64,000 bases of DNA from Hydrogenophaga borbori. Lineage in GTDB: Bacteria; Pseudomonadota; Gammaproteobacteria; Burkholderiales; Burkholderiaceae_C. Under the pieces are notes generated by a model that worked only from the letters and a program-made list of their open reading frames with translations, was not told the DNA's origin and did not search any database. Both the position numbers and the translations under genes were made by a program. Shown here piece by piece: positions 27,232 through 35,852 of this stretch. The DNA lies in assembly GCF_003417535.1 (NCBI RefSeq), contig NZ_QVLS01000010.1, positions 1 to 64,000 of the forward strand, read 5' to 3'. Numbering within the stretch: the stretch's first letter is position 1; every line of letters starts with the position of its first letter.

Positions 27232-29103
27232 TCAGATCTCGACCTTGGAGCCCAGCTCCACCACCGCGTTGGCCGGCAGGTGCAGGAAGGCCGCGGCGCC
27301 GGCGGCGTTGTGGTGCATGGCGGCGAAGAGCTTCTCGCGCCAGGGCGCCATGCCGCTGCCCAGCGTGGGCGTGACCACGTCGCGCGACAGGAAGTAGCTC
27401 GTGGTCATGGGCTCGATCTCGCAGCCGCGCAGGCGCAGCGGCTCCAGCGCGGCGGGCACGTCGGGGTCGTTCTTGAAACCGTAGTGGATGGTGACCGCCC
27501 AGCAGTCGTGGCCCAGGGGCTCGACCTCCAGCCGCTCGCTCATGCCGATCCAGGGCACCTGGTGCGAGCGCACGGTCACGAACAGGTTCTGCTCGTGCAG
27601 CACCTTGTTGTGCTTGAGGTTGTGCAAGAGCGCGTTGGGCACGATGCCCGGATCGGCCGTGAGGAACACCGCCACGCCGGGCACGCGCAGCGGCGGCTCG
27701 ACGAACACCGCGTCGAGGAAGCCATTGAGCTCCAGTGCCTCGGCCTGCTGGGCCTTGGACATGAGGCGGCGCCCCTGCTTCCAGGTCATCATCAGCGTGA
27801 AGACCGCGCCGCCGATGACCAGCGGGAACCAGCCGCCATGGAACAGCTTGAGCATGTTCGAGCTGAAGAAGGCCAGGTCGATGACGAAGAACAGGCCCGT
27901 GGCGCCCACGCACAGCCACAGCGGGTACTTCCAGCCGTAGCGGATGACGAAGAAGGTGAGCGTGGTGGTGATGAGCATGTCCAGCGTGACGGCGATGCCG
28001 TAGGCCGAGGCCAGGTTGCTGGAGGACTTGAACATCACCACCGCCAGCACGATGGCGGTGAACAGCGCCCAGTTGACAAAGGGGATGTAGATCTGCCCCG
28101 TGTCGCGCACGCTGGTGTGGCGCAGGTTCAGGCGCGGCAGGTAGCCGAGCTGGATGGCCTGCTTGGTCACGCTGAAGGCGCCCGAGATCAGCGCCTGCGA
28201 AGCGATCACCGTGGCCGCCGTGGCCAGCACCACCAGCGGCAGCAGCGCCCAGGTGGGCGCCATGCGGAAGAAGGGGTTGCTCACCGCGCCCGGGTCGGCC
28301 AGCAGCAGCGCGCCCTGGCCGAAGTAGTTCAGGGTGAGGCAGGGCATGACCACCGAGAACCAGGCCAGGCGGATCGGCTTCTTGCCAAAGTGGCCGAGGT
28401 CGGCGTACAGCGCCTCGGCGCCGGTGACGGCCAGCACCACCGCGCCCAGGATGATGAAGCTGGTGCCCGGCTGCTGCCACAGGAAGCGCAGCGCGTGGTG
28501 CGGGCTGAGCGCGCCCAGGATTTCGGGGTGGTGCACGATGTGCGAGACGCCCAGCGTGGCCACCGCGAGGAACCACAGCAGCGTGATCGGCCCGAAATAG
28601 CGGCCGATGCCGCCGGTGCCGCGCTTCTGCACCCAGAACAGCACCAGCAGCACGAGCAGGGTCAGCGGGATCACGTAGTGCTGCAGCGCGGGCGAAATCA
28701 CCGTCAGGCCTTCGACCGCCGAGAGCACCGAGATCGCCGGCGTGATGACGCCATCGCCATAGAACAGCGAGGTGCCGAAGATGCCGATCACCATCAGCGC
28801 GCGGCGCAGCGCCGGCTTGTCCTTCACCGCATTGGCGGCCAGCGCGAGCATGGCGATGAGGCCGCCCTCGCCCGCGTTGTCGGCGCGCAGCACCAGCACC
28901 ACGTACTTGAGCGAGACGATGGTCGTCAGCGTCCAGAAGATGATGGACAACACGCCATAGACGTTGCCGTGCGTGAAGGGGACGTGGCCGGACCCGAAGA
29001 TCTCTTTCACGGCGTACAGCACGCTGGTGCCGATGTCGCCGTACACCACACCGATGGCGCCCAGCGTGAGGGCGGCCAGCGAGGACGGAGCGCGGGAATT
29101 CAA
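27232..29103 (-). CDS. kup: Kup-type potassium uptake transporter
   Basis: A 623-residue K+/H+ symporter of the KUP/HAK family. It has about twelve helices, starting with [21 protein letters not shown], then [20 protein letters not shown] and a hydrophilic C-terminal domain. The reading frame has no ATG or GTG before the first helix; TTG at 29103 is the only reasonable start, because an in-frame stop lies 12 codons earlier. A GC-rich hairpin (29112-29134) ends 8 bases before it and includes the ribosome-binding region. It follows gshA by 146 bases. Confidence 0.92.
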   Translation of the reverse strand: MNSRAPSSLAALTLGAIGVVYGDIGTSVLYAVKEIFGSGHVPFTHGNVYGVLSIIFWTLTTIVSLKYVVLVLRADNAGEGGLIAMLALAANAVKDKPALRRALMVIGIFGTSLFYGDGVITPAISVLSAVEGLTVISPALQHYVIPLTLLVLLVLFWVQKRGTGGIGRYFGPITLLWFLAVATLGVSHIVHHPEILGALSPHHALRFLWQQPGTSFIILGAVVLAVTGAEALYADLGHFGKKPIRLAWFSVVMPCLTLNYFGQGALLLADPGAVSNPFFRMAPTWALLPLVVLATAATVIASQALISGAFSVTKQAIQLGYLPRLNLRHTSVRDTGQIYIPFVNWALFTAIVLAVVMFKSSSNLASAYGIAVTLDMLITTTLTFFVIRYGWKYPLWLCVGATGLFFVIDLAFFSSNMLKLFHGGWFPLVIGGAVFTLMMTWKQGRRLMSKAQQAEALELNGFLDAVFVEPPLRVPGVAVFLTADPGIVPNALLHNLKHNKVLHEQNLFVTVRSHQVPWIGMSERLEVEPLGHDCWAVTIHYGFKNDPDVPAALEPLRLRGCEIEPMTTSYFLSRDVVTPTLGSGMAPWREKLFAAMHHNAAGAAAFLHLPANAVVELGSKVEI

Positions 29104-29111
29104 GCGAGAAG

Positions 29112-29134
29112 CCCCGCCGGGTTGCCGCGGGGCG
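29112..29134 (-). promoter_or_regulatory. Hairpin covering the ribosome-binding region of kup
   Basis: On the minus strand GCCCCGC and GCGGGGC form a seven-base-pair stem around a nine-base loop, ending eight bases before the TTG start of kup. The 3' arm contains the only G-rich stretch that could act as a Shine-Dalgarno. It may be a gshA terminator lacking a U-tract, or a translational control hairpin. Confidence 0.45.
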
Positions 29135-29218
29135 TGAACTCAGAAGAGGCGGATTCTGCGCCCGCCAGACGCAGGGCACCACCGGCTGGGGCGCCTAAAG
29201 CCATGGTCTGCGTGGATT

Positions 29219-29235
29219 TTGTTGCACCGCAACAA
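29219..29235. repeat. Perfect dyad in the gshA-kup spacer
   Basis: TTGTTGC and GCAACAA are perfect inverted copies separated by three bases. It lies 14 bases after the gshA stop on that strand. There is no T-run, so it may be an operator or an mRNA stem of unknown function. Confidence 0.5.
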
Positions 29236-29249
29236 CCCCGACCGGCCTG

Positions 29250-30542
29250 TCAGTCGAGGTTTTCGGCCTCGGGGTCGGTGGCTTCCAGCTCGTAGCTCGC
29301 CGCCAGCATGGCCAGGCGGCCGATGACGCCGTACATATAGAAGCGGTTGGGCACGCTGGCGCCGGGCTTCACGCCGGGCTGCGGCAGCTGGGCGCTCTGC
29401 TCGAAGGCCAGGGGCACGAAGCTGGAGCCCGGGGCGTTGAGGTTCTCGTCCTCGCCGCGGTCGGCGTGGATGCGGTAGAAGCCGCCGACCACGTAGCGGT
29501 CCATCATGTAGACCACGGGCTCGGCCACGGCGCTGTTGATGCGCTCGTGCGTGAGCACGCCCTCCTGGATGATCACCTCGCTGACCGCCTGGCCCGCCTG
29601 CACCGTGGCCATGCGCGCCTTGGTCTTGGGCGAGAGCTTGTCGATGTCCTTGGCGTCGCGCACCGTCATGATGCCCATGCCGCCCGTGCCGTTGTCGGCC
29701 TTGATCACCACGAACGGCTTCTCGTTGATGCCGTATTCCTTGTACTTGCGGCGCACCTTGGTGAGCAGCGCATCGGTGTTGCTGCGCAGGCATTCCAGGC
29801 CCGCGTCGGCCTCGAAGTCCACCTGGCCGCATTGCGCGAACAGGGGATTGATGAGCCAGGGGTCCATGCCCAGCAGCTTGCCGAAGCGCTTGGACACTTC
29901 CTCGTAGGCCTTGAAGTGCAGGCTCTTGCGCCGCGTGCCCCAGCCCGCGTGCAGCGGCGGCAGCAGGTACTGCTCGTGCAGCTCTTCCAGGATGCCGGGC
30001 ACGCCCGCGCTCAGGTCGTTATTGAGCAGGATGGTGCAGGGATCGAAGTTCTTCAGGCCCAGGCGGCGCTTGCCGCGCTGCAGGGGCTCCAGCGTGACGT
30101 GGCCGCCGTCGGGCAGGTCGATGCGCGTGGGCTCGGTGATCTCGTTCGACAGCGAGCCCAGCCGCACATTGAGCCCGGCCATGTAGAAGATCTTCTGCAG
30201 CGTGGCCAGGTTGCTCAGGTAGAAGCTGTCGCGCTGGTTCTCGGGCACCAGCAGCAGGTTCTTGGCCTCGGGGCAGATCTTCTCGATGGCGGCCATGGCG
30301 GCCTGCACCGCCAGCGGAATCATCTCGGGCGTGAGGTGGTTCCAGCCGGCGGGAAAGAGGTTGGTGTCCACCGGGGCGAGCTTGAAGCCCGCGTTGCGCA
30401 CGTCGACCGAGCAGTAGAACGGCGGCGTGTGCTCCATCCATTCCAGCCGGAACCAGCGCTCGATCACCGGCGTGGATTCAAGGATGCGCTGCTCGAGTTC
30501 GTTGATCGGGCCGGTGAGGGCGGTGACGAGGTGGGGGACCAT
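29250..30542 (-). CDS. gshA: Glutamate-cysteine ligase, proteobacterial type 3
   Basis: The 430-residue product makes gamma-glutamylcysteine, the rate-limiting step of glutathione synthesis. It matches the proteobacterial GshA family with MVPHLVTALTGPINELEQRI, VDTNLFPAGWNHL, KADNGTGGMGIMTV and RIHADRGEDENLN. It has no resemblance to E. coli-type GshA, as is usual in Betaproteobacteria. I start it at the ATG at 30542, which gives the normal family N-terminus; ATG at 30599 (MPVTVPIY) is possible and would add 19 residues. Confidence 0.93.
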   Translation of the reverse strand: MVPHLVTALTGPINELEQRILESTPVIERWFRLEWMEHTPPFYCSVDVRNAGFKLAPVDTNLFPAGWNHLTPEMIPLAVQAAMAAIEKICPEAKNLLLVPENQRDSFYLSNLATLQKIFYMAGLNVRLGSLSNEITEPTRIDLPDGGHVTLEPLQRGKRRLGLKNFDPCTILLNNDLSAGVPGILEELHEQYLLPPLHAGWGTRRKSLHFKAYEEVSKRFGKLLGMDPWLINPLFAQCGQVDFEADAGLECLRSNTDALLTKVRRKYKEYGINEKPFVVIKADNGTGGMGIMTVRDAKDIDKLSPKTKARMATVQAGQAVSEVIIQEGVLTHERINSAVAEPVVYMMDRYVVGGFYRIHADRGEDENLNAPGSSFVPLAFEQSAQLPQPGVKPGASVPNRFYMYGVIGRLAMLAASYELEATDPEAENLD

Positions 30543-30690
30543 GGCGGGGCGGGAGAACCAGGCGGGAGGGCCAGTGTAAATGGGGACGGTGACGGGCATT
30601 CCAAGCGCCCGCCGGCGCCCGGCCGGCGGCTCGGGCAAGGCTTCGGCCCGCCCCGGCGAGCGGGCGATGCCAGCCCGCGCCCGAGGGGCC

Positions 30691-31077
30691 TCAGCCCGAC
30701 GACCGGAGCGCGGTCACTTCGATCTCGATGCGCATGCGCGGGTCGGCCAGGCCAGCCGAGATCATCATGGCCGCCGGCCGCACCTCGCCGAAGAAGCGGC
30801 GCAGCACGGGCCAGGTCTTCGGGAATTCGCCGCCGTCGGGCAGCACGTAGGTCACCCGCACCACGTCGCGCAGGCTGGCGCCGGCCTGCTGCAGCGCGGC
30901 CTCGATGTTGCGCAGGCATTGCTCGGTCTGCGCCTCGATGCCGGGCGCGATGTCCATGGTGGCGTAGTCGAAACCGGTGGTGCCTGAGACGAAGACCCAG
31001 TCGCCCTGGACCACGGCGCGCGAGTAGCCGATCTCCTGTTCGAAGGTGGAGCCCGATGAGATGAGGGTGCGTGGCAT
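30691..31077 (-). CDS. RidA family protein
   Basis: A 128-residue protein of the RidA/YjgF fold, a trimeric enzyme family that hydrolyses reactive enamine/imine intermediates. Family features are GYSRAVVQGDWVFVSGTTGFD and the C-terminal MRIEIEVTAL, in which the arginine corresponds to the carboxylate-binding residue of RidA. It may be a Rid1-7 subclass member rather than true RidA. It follows the DUF1304 gene with one base between them. Confidence 0.87.
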   Translation of the reverse strand: MPRTLISSGSTFEQEIGYSRAVVQGDWVFVSGTTGFDYATMDIAPGIEAQTEQCLRNIEAALQQAGASLRDVVRVTYVLPDGGEFPKTWPVLRRFFGEVRPAAMMISAGLADPRMRIEIEVTALRSSG

Positions 31078-31078
31078 G

Positions 31079-31441
31079 TCAACGGCCCAGAAAGAGCAGC
31101 ACCAGGCCGAGCGTGGCCGGTACCGCCTGGATGAACAGGATGCGCTTGCTGGCCGTGGCCGCGCCGTAGAGGCCGGCCACCAGCACGCACAGCAGGAAGA
31201 AGACCTTGACCGCGAAGCCCGCCGGCCCCAGCGCCAGGCCCCAGAACAGGCCCGCCGCCAGGAAGCCGTTGTAGAGGCCCTGGTTGGCCGCCAGCGTCTT
31301 GGTCTGGGCCGCGAACTCGGGCGTGAGATTGAACGCCTTCATGCCCTTGGGCTTGTCCCACAGGAACATCTCGAGCACGAGGATATAGACGTGCAGCAGG
31401 GCCACGAGCAGCACGACGGCGTTGGCGAGGGTGGCAAGCAT
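31079..31441 (-). CDS. DUF1304 family membrane protein
   Basis: A 120-residue protein with four hydrophobic helices. The features LVALLHVYILVLEMFLW, GMKAFNLTPEFAAQTKTLAANQGLYNGFLA and GLFWGLALG are characteristic of DUF1304, whose function is unknown. I start it at the ATG at 31441, giving MLATLANAVV; the longer open frame upstream overlaps the methyltransferase gene and is not credible. It is 34 bases downstream of the methyltransferase gene. Confidence 0.83.
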   Translation of the reverse strand: MLATLANAVVLLVALLHVYILVLEMFLWDKPKGMKAFNLTPEFAAQTKTLAANQGLYNGFLAAGLFWGLALGPAGFAVKVFFLLCVLVAGLYGAATASKRILFIQAVPATLGLVLLFLGR

Positions 31442-31475
31442 GGGCGGGGTCTCCGGGGAATCGGACCGGGCGATG

Positions 31476-31925
31476 CTAACGCGGGCGGGCCTCGCGGCCC
31501 CCGAGCGCCAGTTCGCGCAGCGGGTCGCCGCCGTCGATGAACAGGCGCCCGCCGTCCACCAGCGCCGCGCGCAGCCGCTCGATCGCGCGCCGGCCAGCCT
31601 CGGGGTGGCGCCCGTCGAGGGCGCCCACGCGAACGGCAAAGGCGATGTCATAGCGCGCTTCGCCGGGCGCGAGCGCGAAGTCCTCCACCGCCACCTCGCG
31701 AAACGCCAGGCGCCCCGAGGCCAGCGCCTCGCGCGAGCCCGCGAGGGCCTGCGCGATGGCCTTGGCCGAGCGGTCGATGCCCAGCACGTGCCCCGAAGGC
31801 CCCAGGCGCTCGGCCACCGCGCGCGCGGCCACGCCCGGGCCGCAGCCGATCTCCAGCACCCGCAGGCCCGGGCGCAGCGGCAGCGCGTCGACGATCGCGG
31901 CGAGCCGTGGCGAGAGCGCGCTCAT
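31476..31925 (-). CDS. SAM-dependent methyltransferase (class I)
   Basis: A 149-residue short class I methyltransferase. Motif I is LRVLEIGCGPGVAARAVAE at about residue 22, and the acidic residue after strand 2 lies in VLGIDRSAKAI. The chain is short but seems complete through the DIAFAVRVGAL strand. Substrate unknown. The ATG at 31925 overlaps the stop of the DUF1772 gene by four bases (ATGA), so they are coupled. Confidence 0.82.
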   Translation of the reverse strand: MSALSPRLAAIVDALPLRPGLRVLEIGCGPGVAARAVAERLGPSGHVLGIDRSAKAIAQALAGSREALASGRLAFREVAVEDFALAPGEARYDIAFAVRVGALDGRHPEAGRRAIERLRAALVDGGRLFIDGGDPLRELALGGREARPR

Positions 31926-32398
31926 GCCTTCAGCGCCAGGCCCAGCGCCAACAGCGCCAGCGACGCGGTGCCGAGCGCGCAGCGCACATGGTTCCAGCGC
32001 AGCCAGTCGCGCACGTAGCGCGGCCACAGCACCGGCGCCTCGCGCAGGTCGGTGCGCGCCAGGCGGTCGTTGAGCGGCACGTTGCAGGCCATGGTCACGC
32101 CCAGCGGGCCGACCAGGTAGGTCAGCGCGCCCGCGCACCAGGCGATCGCCCCGGCGCCGCCCTGCCACAGCGCGCCGATCAGCAGCAGCAGGCACAGCAC
32201 GGCCGTGCCCAGGAAGGGCAGCAGGAACAGCGGACGGATGATCAGCCGGTTGATGCTTTGCATGGTGCTCATGCCGGCCTCGGCCGGCTGTTCGAGCAGG
32301 GCGCGCATGGTCACCAGGGAGAAGGCGTAGAGCAGGCCGGTGACGAGGCCCCCGCCCACGATGGCGGCGATGGCGATCCCTTGCAGCAGCGTGACCAT
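31922..32398 (-). CDS. DUF1772 family membrane protein
   Basis: A 158-residue protein with four hydrophobic helices. It matches the DUF1772/anthrone oxygenase-like family, with ALTYLVGPLGVTMACNVPLNDRLA and YVRDWLRWNHVRC near the C-terminus. Fungal relatives oxidise anthrones; bacterial members are uncharacterised. A 25-codon open frame with an excellent ribosome site lies just upstream. Confidence 0.82.
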   Translation of the reverse strand: MVTLLQGIAIAAIVGGGLVTGLLYAFSLVTMRALLEQPAEAGMSTMQSINRLIIRPLFLLPFLGTAVLCLLLLIGALWQGGAGAIAWCAGALTYLVGPLGVTMACNVPLNDRLARTDLREAPVLWPRYVRDWLRWNHVRCALGTASLALLALGLALKA

Positions 32399-32406
32399 GG
32401 GACCGC

Positions 32407-32484
32407 TCAGGCGCGCGCCGCGGGCGCTTCGAGGGGGGCGTGGAGGTGCGTGCGGCGGTTCAGGCGTTGCGGTGGGGTGCTCAT
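32407..32484 (-). CDS. Possible 25-residue peptide upstream of the DUF1772 gene
   Basis: An ATG at 32484 preceded by AAAGGAG with a seven-base gap opens a frame of 25 codons (MSTPPQRLNRRTHLHAPLEA and five more residues), stopping nine bases before the DUF1772 start. The product is basic and does not match a family I know. It could be a short leader peptide that couples translation, or a false positive with a fortuitous Shine-Dalgarno. Confidence 0.4.
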   Translation of the reverse strand: MSTPPQRLNRRTHLHAPLEAPAARA

Positions 32485-32576
32485 GGACAGCTCCTTTCTG
32501 GGGCGGGGGAAACCCAAACGACGGCCGAGACCCCCGGTGGTCGACGCGCCCCGGGTAAACCCCGACGCCTCCGGGC

Positions 32577-32966
32577 TCAGCGCGCCGCCGCGGCTCGCCC
32601 GGTGGGCGTTTCGTTGCCCTCGCGGAACGCGCTCGCGCGCTCGGCTTCCAGCGGCCGGATCTCGAAGCTCAGCCCGAAGGCCAGGCAGGGGTTGCGCGAG
32701 GCGATGCGCGCGGCCTCGTCCAGGCTGGCGGCGGTGATGAACCAGTAGCCGCCGATGATCTCCTTGGCCTCGGTGAAGGGGCCGTCGAGCACGCGCTCGC
32801 GCGTCACCAGCCGGCAGCCCGTGCCCAGGCGGCTGCCGGCCCGGAGCACACCGGCCGCGGCCTGTTCGTCGAACCAGGCGTAGAAGGCGTCGATGGCGCC
32901 CTGGATCTGTTCGGGGGACCGGTCGGCGTCCCATCGGCCTCGGGACAGCAGCAGGAATTCGCTCAT
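32577..32966 (-). CDS. YciI-family (YCII-related domain) protein
   Basis: A 129-residue dimeric alpha/beta-barrel type protein. The family stretch VLDGPFTEAKEIIGGYWFI and the later PCLAFGLSFEIRPL are diagnostic for YCII-related proteins often associated with sigma-ECF or DGPF systems. The function is not known. It stands between the DUF488 gene and the small peptide and has no obvious partner sigma factor in the window. Confidence 0.84.
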   Translation of the reverse strand: MSEFLLLSRGRWDADRSPEQIQGAIDAFYAWFDEQAAAGVLRAGSRLGTGCRLVTRERVLDGPFTEAKEIIGGYWFITAASLDEAARIASRNPCLAFGLSFEIRPLEAERASAFREGNETPTGRAAAAR

Positions 32967-32990
32967 GGGCGGTGTCTCCAGACGGGGGGG

Positions 32991-33380
32991 TCAGTGGGCC
33001 AGGTCCGCGCCGGCCGCGGCCAGCAGCTCGCGCAGCACGGAGCGGTGGCAGTGCGACTCGTGCTCGCAGTAGCAGCCCACCGAGAAGTCGCTGCCGTGCG
33101 ACATCGCCGCCAGCAGCGCGATGGCATGGGCATTCTCGGGCGTGGCCATCTCGGCGCGGTAACGGCGTGTGAACGCGGTCCACTCGGCCGGCGTCTTGGC
33201 CTGCTGGGCCTGCTTCATGGTCTGCAGGCTGGGCGCGAGGTTGGGGAACCAGACGTCGTACCAGTCCTGGCGGGCGAACTCGCTCTTGGGCACGCCGCGC
33301 GGTGGACGCCGCACCGTGCCGATGCGCAGGCCCTCGTTGTTCGCTCGCGGGCTGCCGAGCCGCACCACCCTGATCGCCAT
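32991..33380 (-). CDS. DUF488 family protein
   Basis: A 129-residue protein of the DUF488 group. It shows RVVRLGSPRANNEGLRIGTVRRPPRGV at the start, WYDVWFPNLAPS and the cysteine-rich GCYCEHESHCHRSVL, a metal-binding-like motif near the end. Function unknown. It is 24 bases upstream of the YciI gene on the same strand, and 85 bases separate it from proA. Confidence 0.84.
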   Translation of the reverse strand: MAIRVVRLGSPRANNEGLRIGTVRRPPRGVPKSEFARQDWYDVWFPNLAPSLQTMKQAQQAKTPAEWTAFTRRYRAEMATPENAHAIALLAAMSHGSDFSVGCYCEHESHCHRSVLRELLAAAGADLAH

Positions 33381-33465
33381 GGCTGTCTCCGGTTCCGTGG
33401 ACCGGCGACAGCGTAGCCGGTTCAGGCCCGGGCACGCAAACCGCGCCGCGCCTGGGGGGCGGCGC

Positions 33466-34746
33466 TCAGCCGCGCACCTCGCCCTCGCCCAGCACCACGT
33501 ACTTGAGCGAGGTCAGGCCTTCCACGCCCACCGGGCCGCGCGCGTGGAATTTGTCGGTGCTGATGCCGATTTCGGCGCCCAGGCCGTACTCGAAGCCGTC
33601 CGCGAAGCGGGTGCTGGCGTTCACCATCACGCTGGCCGAATCGACCTCGCGCAAGAAGCGCTGGGCGTGCCCGTGGTCGGTGGTGAGGATGGCGTCGGTG
33701 TGGTGGCTGCTGTAGCGGTTGATGTGGGCGATGGCCTCGTCCACCCCGTCCACCAGCTTGATGCTGATGACGGGCGCGAGGTACTCCTCGAACCAGTCCT
33801 GCTCGCTGGCGTCCACCAGGGTCGCGCCGGCCACGCCGGCCAGCAGGGCCTTGCTCTCGGGGCAGGCGCGCATCTCCACGCCCTTGGCCGCGAAGACGGC
33901 ACCGATCTTCGGCAGGAAGTCCTTCGCCACGCCGCGCGCCACCAGCAGGCTTTCGGTGGCGTTGCAGGGGCTGTACTTCTGCGTCTTGGCGTTGTCGGTG
34001 ACCTTCACCGCGAGCGCGATGTCGCAGGGGTCGTCCACATAGGTGTGGCAGTTGCCGTCCAGGTGCTTGATGACGGGCACCTTGGCCTCGGCGCTGATGC
34101 GCTCGATCAGGCCCTTGCCGCCGCGCGGGATGATCACGTCCACGTACTGCGGCATGGCGATGAGCTGGCCCACGGCCGCGCGGTCGGTGGTGGGCACCAG
34201 CTGCACCGCGTCGGCCGGCAGGCCGGCGTCGATCAGCGCGCGCTGCACCAGGGCGGCCAGGGCGCGGTTGGAGTCGATGGCCTCGGAGCCGCCGCGCAGG
34301 ATGGCGGCGTTGCCGCTCTTGATGGCGAGCGAGGCGGCCTCGATCGTCACGTTGGGGCGGCTCTCGTAGATCATGCCGAAGACGCCGATGGGCACGCGCA
34401 TCTGGCCCACGCGGATGCCGCTGGGCATCTGCCGCATGCCCATCAGCTCGCCGATGATGTCGGGCATGGCGGCGAGCTGCTCGCAGCCCTGGGCGGCGGT
34501 CTCGATCACCTTGGGCGTGAGCTTCAGGCGGTCCACCATGGGCTCGGCCAGGCCGTTGGCGCGGGCGCGCTCGAGGTCCTTGGCGTTCTCCAGCGCCAGC
34601 GGTTCACCGGCCTCGCGCAGCAGCGCGGCCAGGCGGCGCAGCGCCTGCGCCTTGGCCGCGACGCTGGCCTTGGCCATGAGCCGCGACGCCGCCAGGGCCT
34701 GCTGGCCCAGGGTGTGCATGAGTTCGGTGGTGTTGCTGGCGTTCAT
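33466..34746 (-). CDS. proA: Glutamate-5-semialdehyde dehydrogenase (gamma-glutamyl phosphate reductase)
   Basis: This 426-residue NADPH-dependent enzyme makes glutamate semialdehyde for proline synthesis. It has the ALDH-like catalytic cysteine in [10 protein letters not shown] and motifs VGVFG-like [27 protein letters not shown] and [10 protein letters not shown]. The length is normal. The ATG at 34746 gives [11 protein letters not shown]. No proB is nearby; it lies after a Bug receptor gene, but is not functionally tied to it. Confidence 0.95.
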   Translation of the reverse strand: MNASNTTELMHTLGQQALAASRLMAKASVAAKAQALRRLAALLREAGEPLALENAKDLERARANGLAEPMVDRLKLTPKVIETAAQGCEQLAAMPDIIGELMGMRQMPSGIRVGQMRVPIGVFGMIYESRPNVTIEAASLAIKSGNAAILRGGSEAIDSNRALAALVQRALIDAGLPADAVQLVPTTDRAAVGQLIAMPQYVDVIIPRGGKGLIERISAEAKVPVIKHLDGNCHTYVDDPCDIALAVKVTDNAKTQKYSPCNATESLLVARGVAKDFLPKIGAVFAAKGVEMRACPESKALLAGVAGATLVDASEQDWFEEYLAPVISIKLVDGVDEAIAHINRYSSHHTDAILTTDHGHAQRFLREVDSASVMVNASTRFADGFEYGLGAEIGISTDKFHARGPVGVEGLTSLKYVVLGEGEVRG

Positions 34747-34872
34747 GGACGGGATTTTCGCACCGGGGGCCGACAACCGCCCGGGCGCCCGCGCCATGCA
34801 CCCAGGCCGCCGGGGTCATGGGCCTGGGCCGTCCTCGGCGAGGCGCGGCCCGGCGCCCGGCGCCCGGCGCCC

Positions 34873-35838
34873 TCAATCCTGGGTGATCTTCTCGTCCAGC
34901 ACCACCTTGCGCCAGCGCTTCGACTCACTGGCCACGAAGGCACCGAAGGCGGCGCCTTGCGCGCCACCGGGCTCCGCGCCCGAGGTCTCGATGCGCGAGG
35001 CCACGTGCGGGTCGGCCAGGGCCGCGACCAGGGCGCGCTCCAGCCGCGCCACGATGGGCGCGGGCGTGCCGGCGGGCGCGGCCACGCCGGTCCAGCCGCG
35101 CAGGTCGATGCCGGGGTAGCCTGCCTCGGCCAGCGTGGGCAGGCCGGGGAAGGCCTTCTTGCGCTGCGGCGCGGCAATGGCCAGCGCCACCACCCGCCCC
35201 GCGTTCAGGCCCTGCTGCGCCGCGGCCGAGCCGGAGAGCACCACGTCCACCGTGCCGCCCGTCAGGTCGGTGACGGCCGCGGCGATGGTGCGGTACGGCA
35301 CGTGCCGCAGCTCGATGCCGGCGGCCCGCTGCAGCAGCGCCATGCCCAGGTGCGACGGTGTGCCCGCGCCCGCGCTGCCCAGCGTGAGCTGCCCGGGCTG
35401 GCGCCTGGCCAGGGCCACCAGCTCGGCCAGGGTCTTCACGCCCAGGCCCTGGCGCGCCAGCAGCACGGGCGACTCGGTGGTCAGCTGGGTCACGGCCACG
35501 AAGTCGCGCTGCAGGTCGAAGGGCGTCTTCGCGCGCAGGGCCGGCGTGACCGCCGACTGCAGGTTGATGAGGCCGACGGTGTAGCCGTCCGGCGCCGCCT
35601 TGGCGAGGGCCTCCACGCCGATGATCCCCTGGCCGCCGGGGCGGTTGTCCACCACGATGGCCTGGCCGAGCTGGCGGGCGAGCACGTCCTGCAGGGCGCG
35701 GATGGCCACGTCGGCGGGCGAGCCCGGGCCGCCGGGCACGATGACGCGGACCGGGCGCGAAGGCCAATCGCTGGCCCAGGCGGATGGAATGCTGGCCAGG
35801 CCCAGGGCCGAGGCGGCGATGAAATGGCGGCGTTGCAT
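34873..35838 (-). CDS. Bug-type tricarboxylate transporter receptor (TctC family)
   Basis: A 321-residue periplasmic solute-binding protein. It has the signal MQRRHFIAASALGLASIPSAWA and the Bug motifs WPSRPVRVIVPGGPG and VDNRPGGQGIIGVEALAKAAPDG. Such receptors bind carboxylates; many are orphans without TctAB. It follows the sulfatase gene by 14 bases. The porin, sulfatase and Bug genes run in one direction, so it may bind the product or the sulfated substrate. Confidence 0.92.
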   Translation of the reverse strand: MQRRHFIAASALGLASIPSAWASDWPSRPVRVIVPGGPGSPADVAIRALQDVLARQLGQAIVVDNRPGGQGIIGVEALAKAAPDGYTVGLINLQSAVTPALRAKTPFDLQRDFVAVTQLTTESPVLLARQGLGVKTLAELVALARRQPGQLTLGSAGAGTPSHLGMALLQRAAGIELRHVPYRTIAAAVTDLTGGTVDVVLSGSAAAQQGLNAGRVVALAIAAPQRKKAFPGLPTLAEAGYPGIDLRGWTGVAAPAGTPAPIVARLERALVAALADPHVASRIETSGAEPGGAQGAAFGAFVASESKRWRKVVLDEKITQD

Positions 35839-35852
35839 GCTGGCTGTCTCCT

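Noticed and set aside
29112..29134. Definite intrinsic terminator of gshA
   Set aside because: The hairpin is followed by TTCTCGC and not by a U-tract, and it lies 116 bases after the stop, so I left it as a possible control element of kup.
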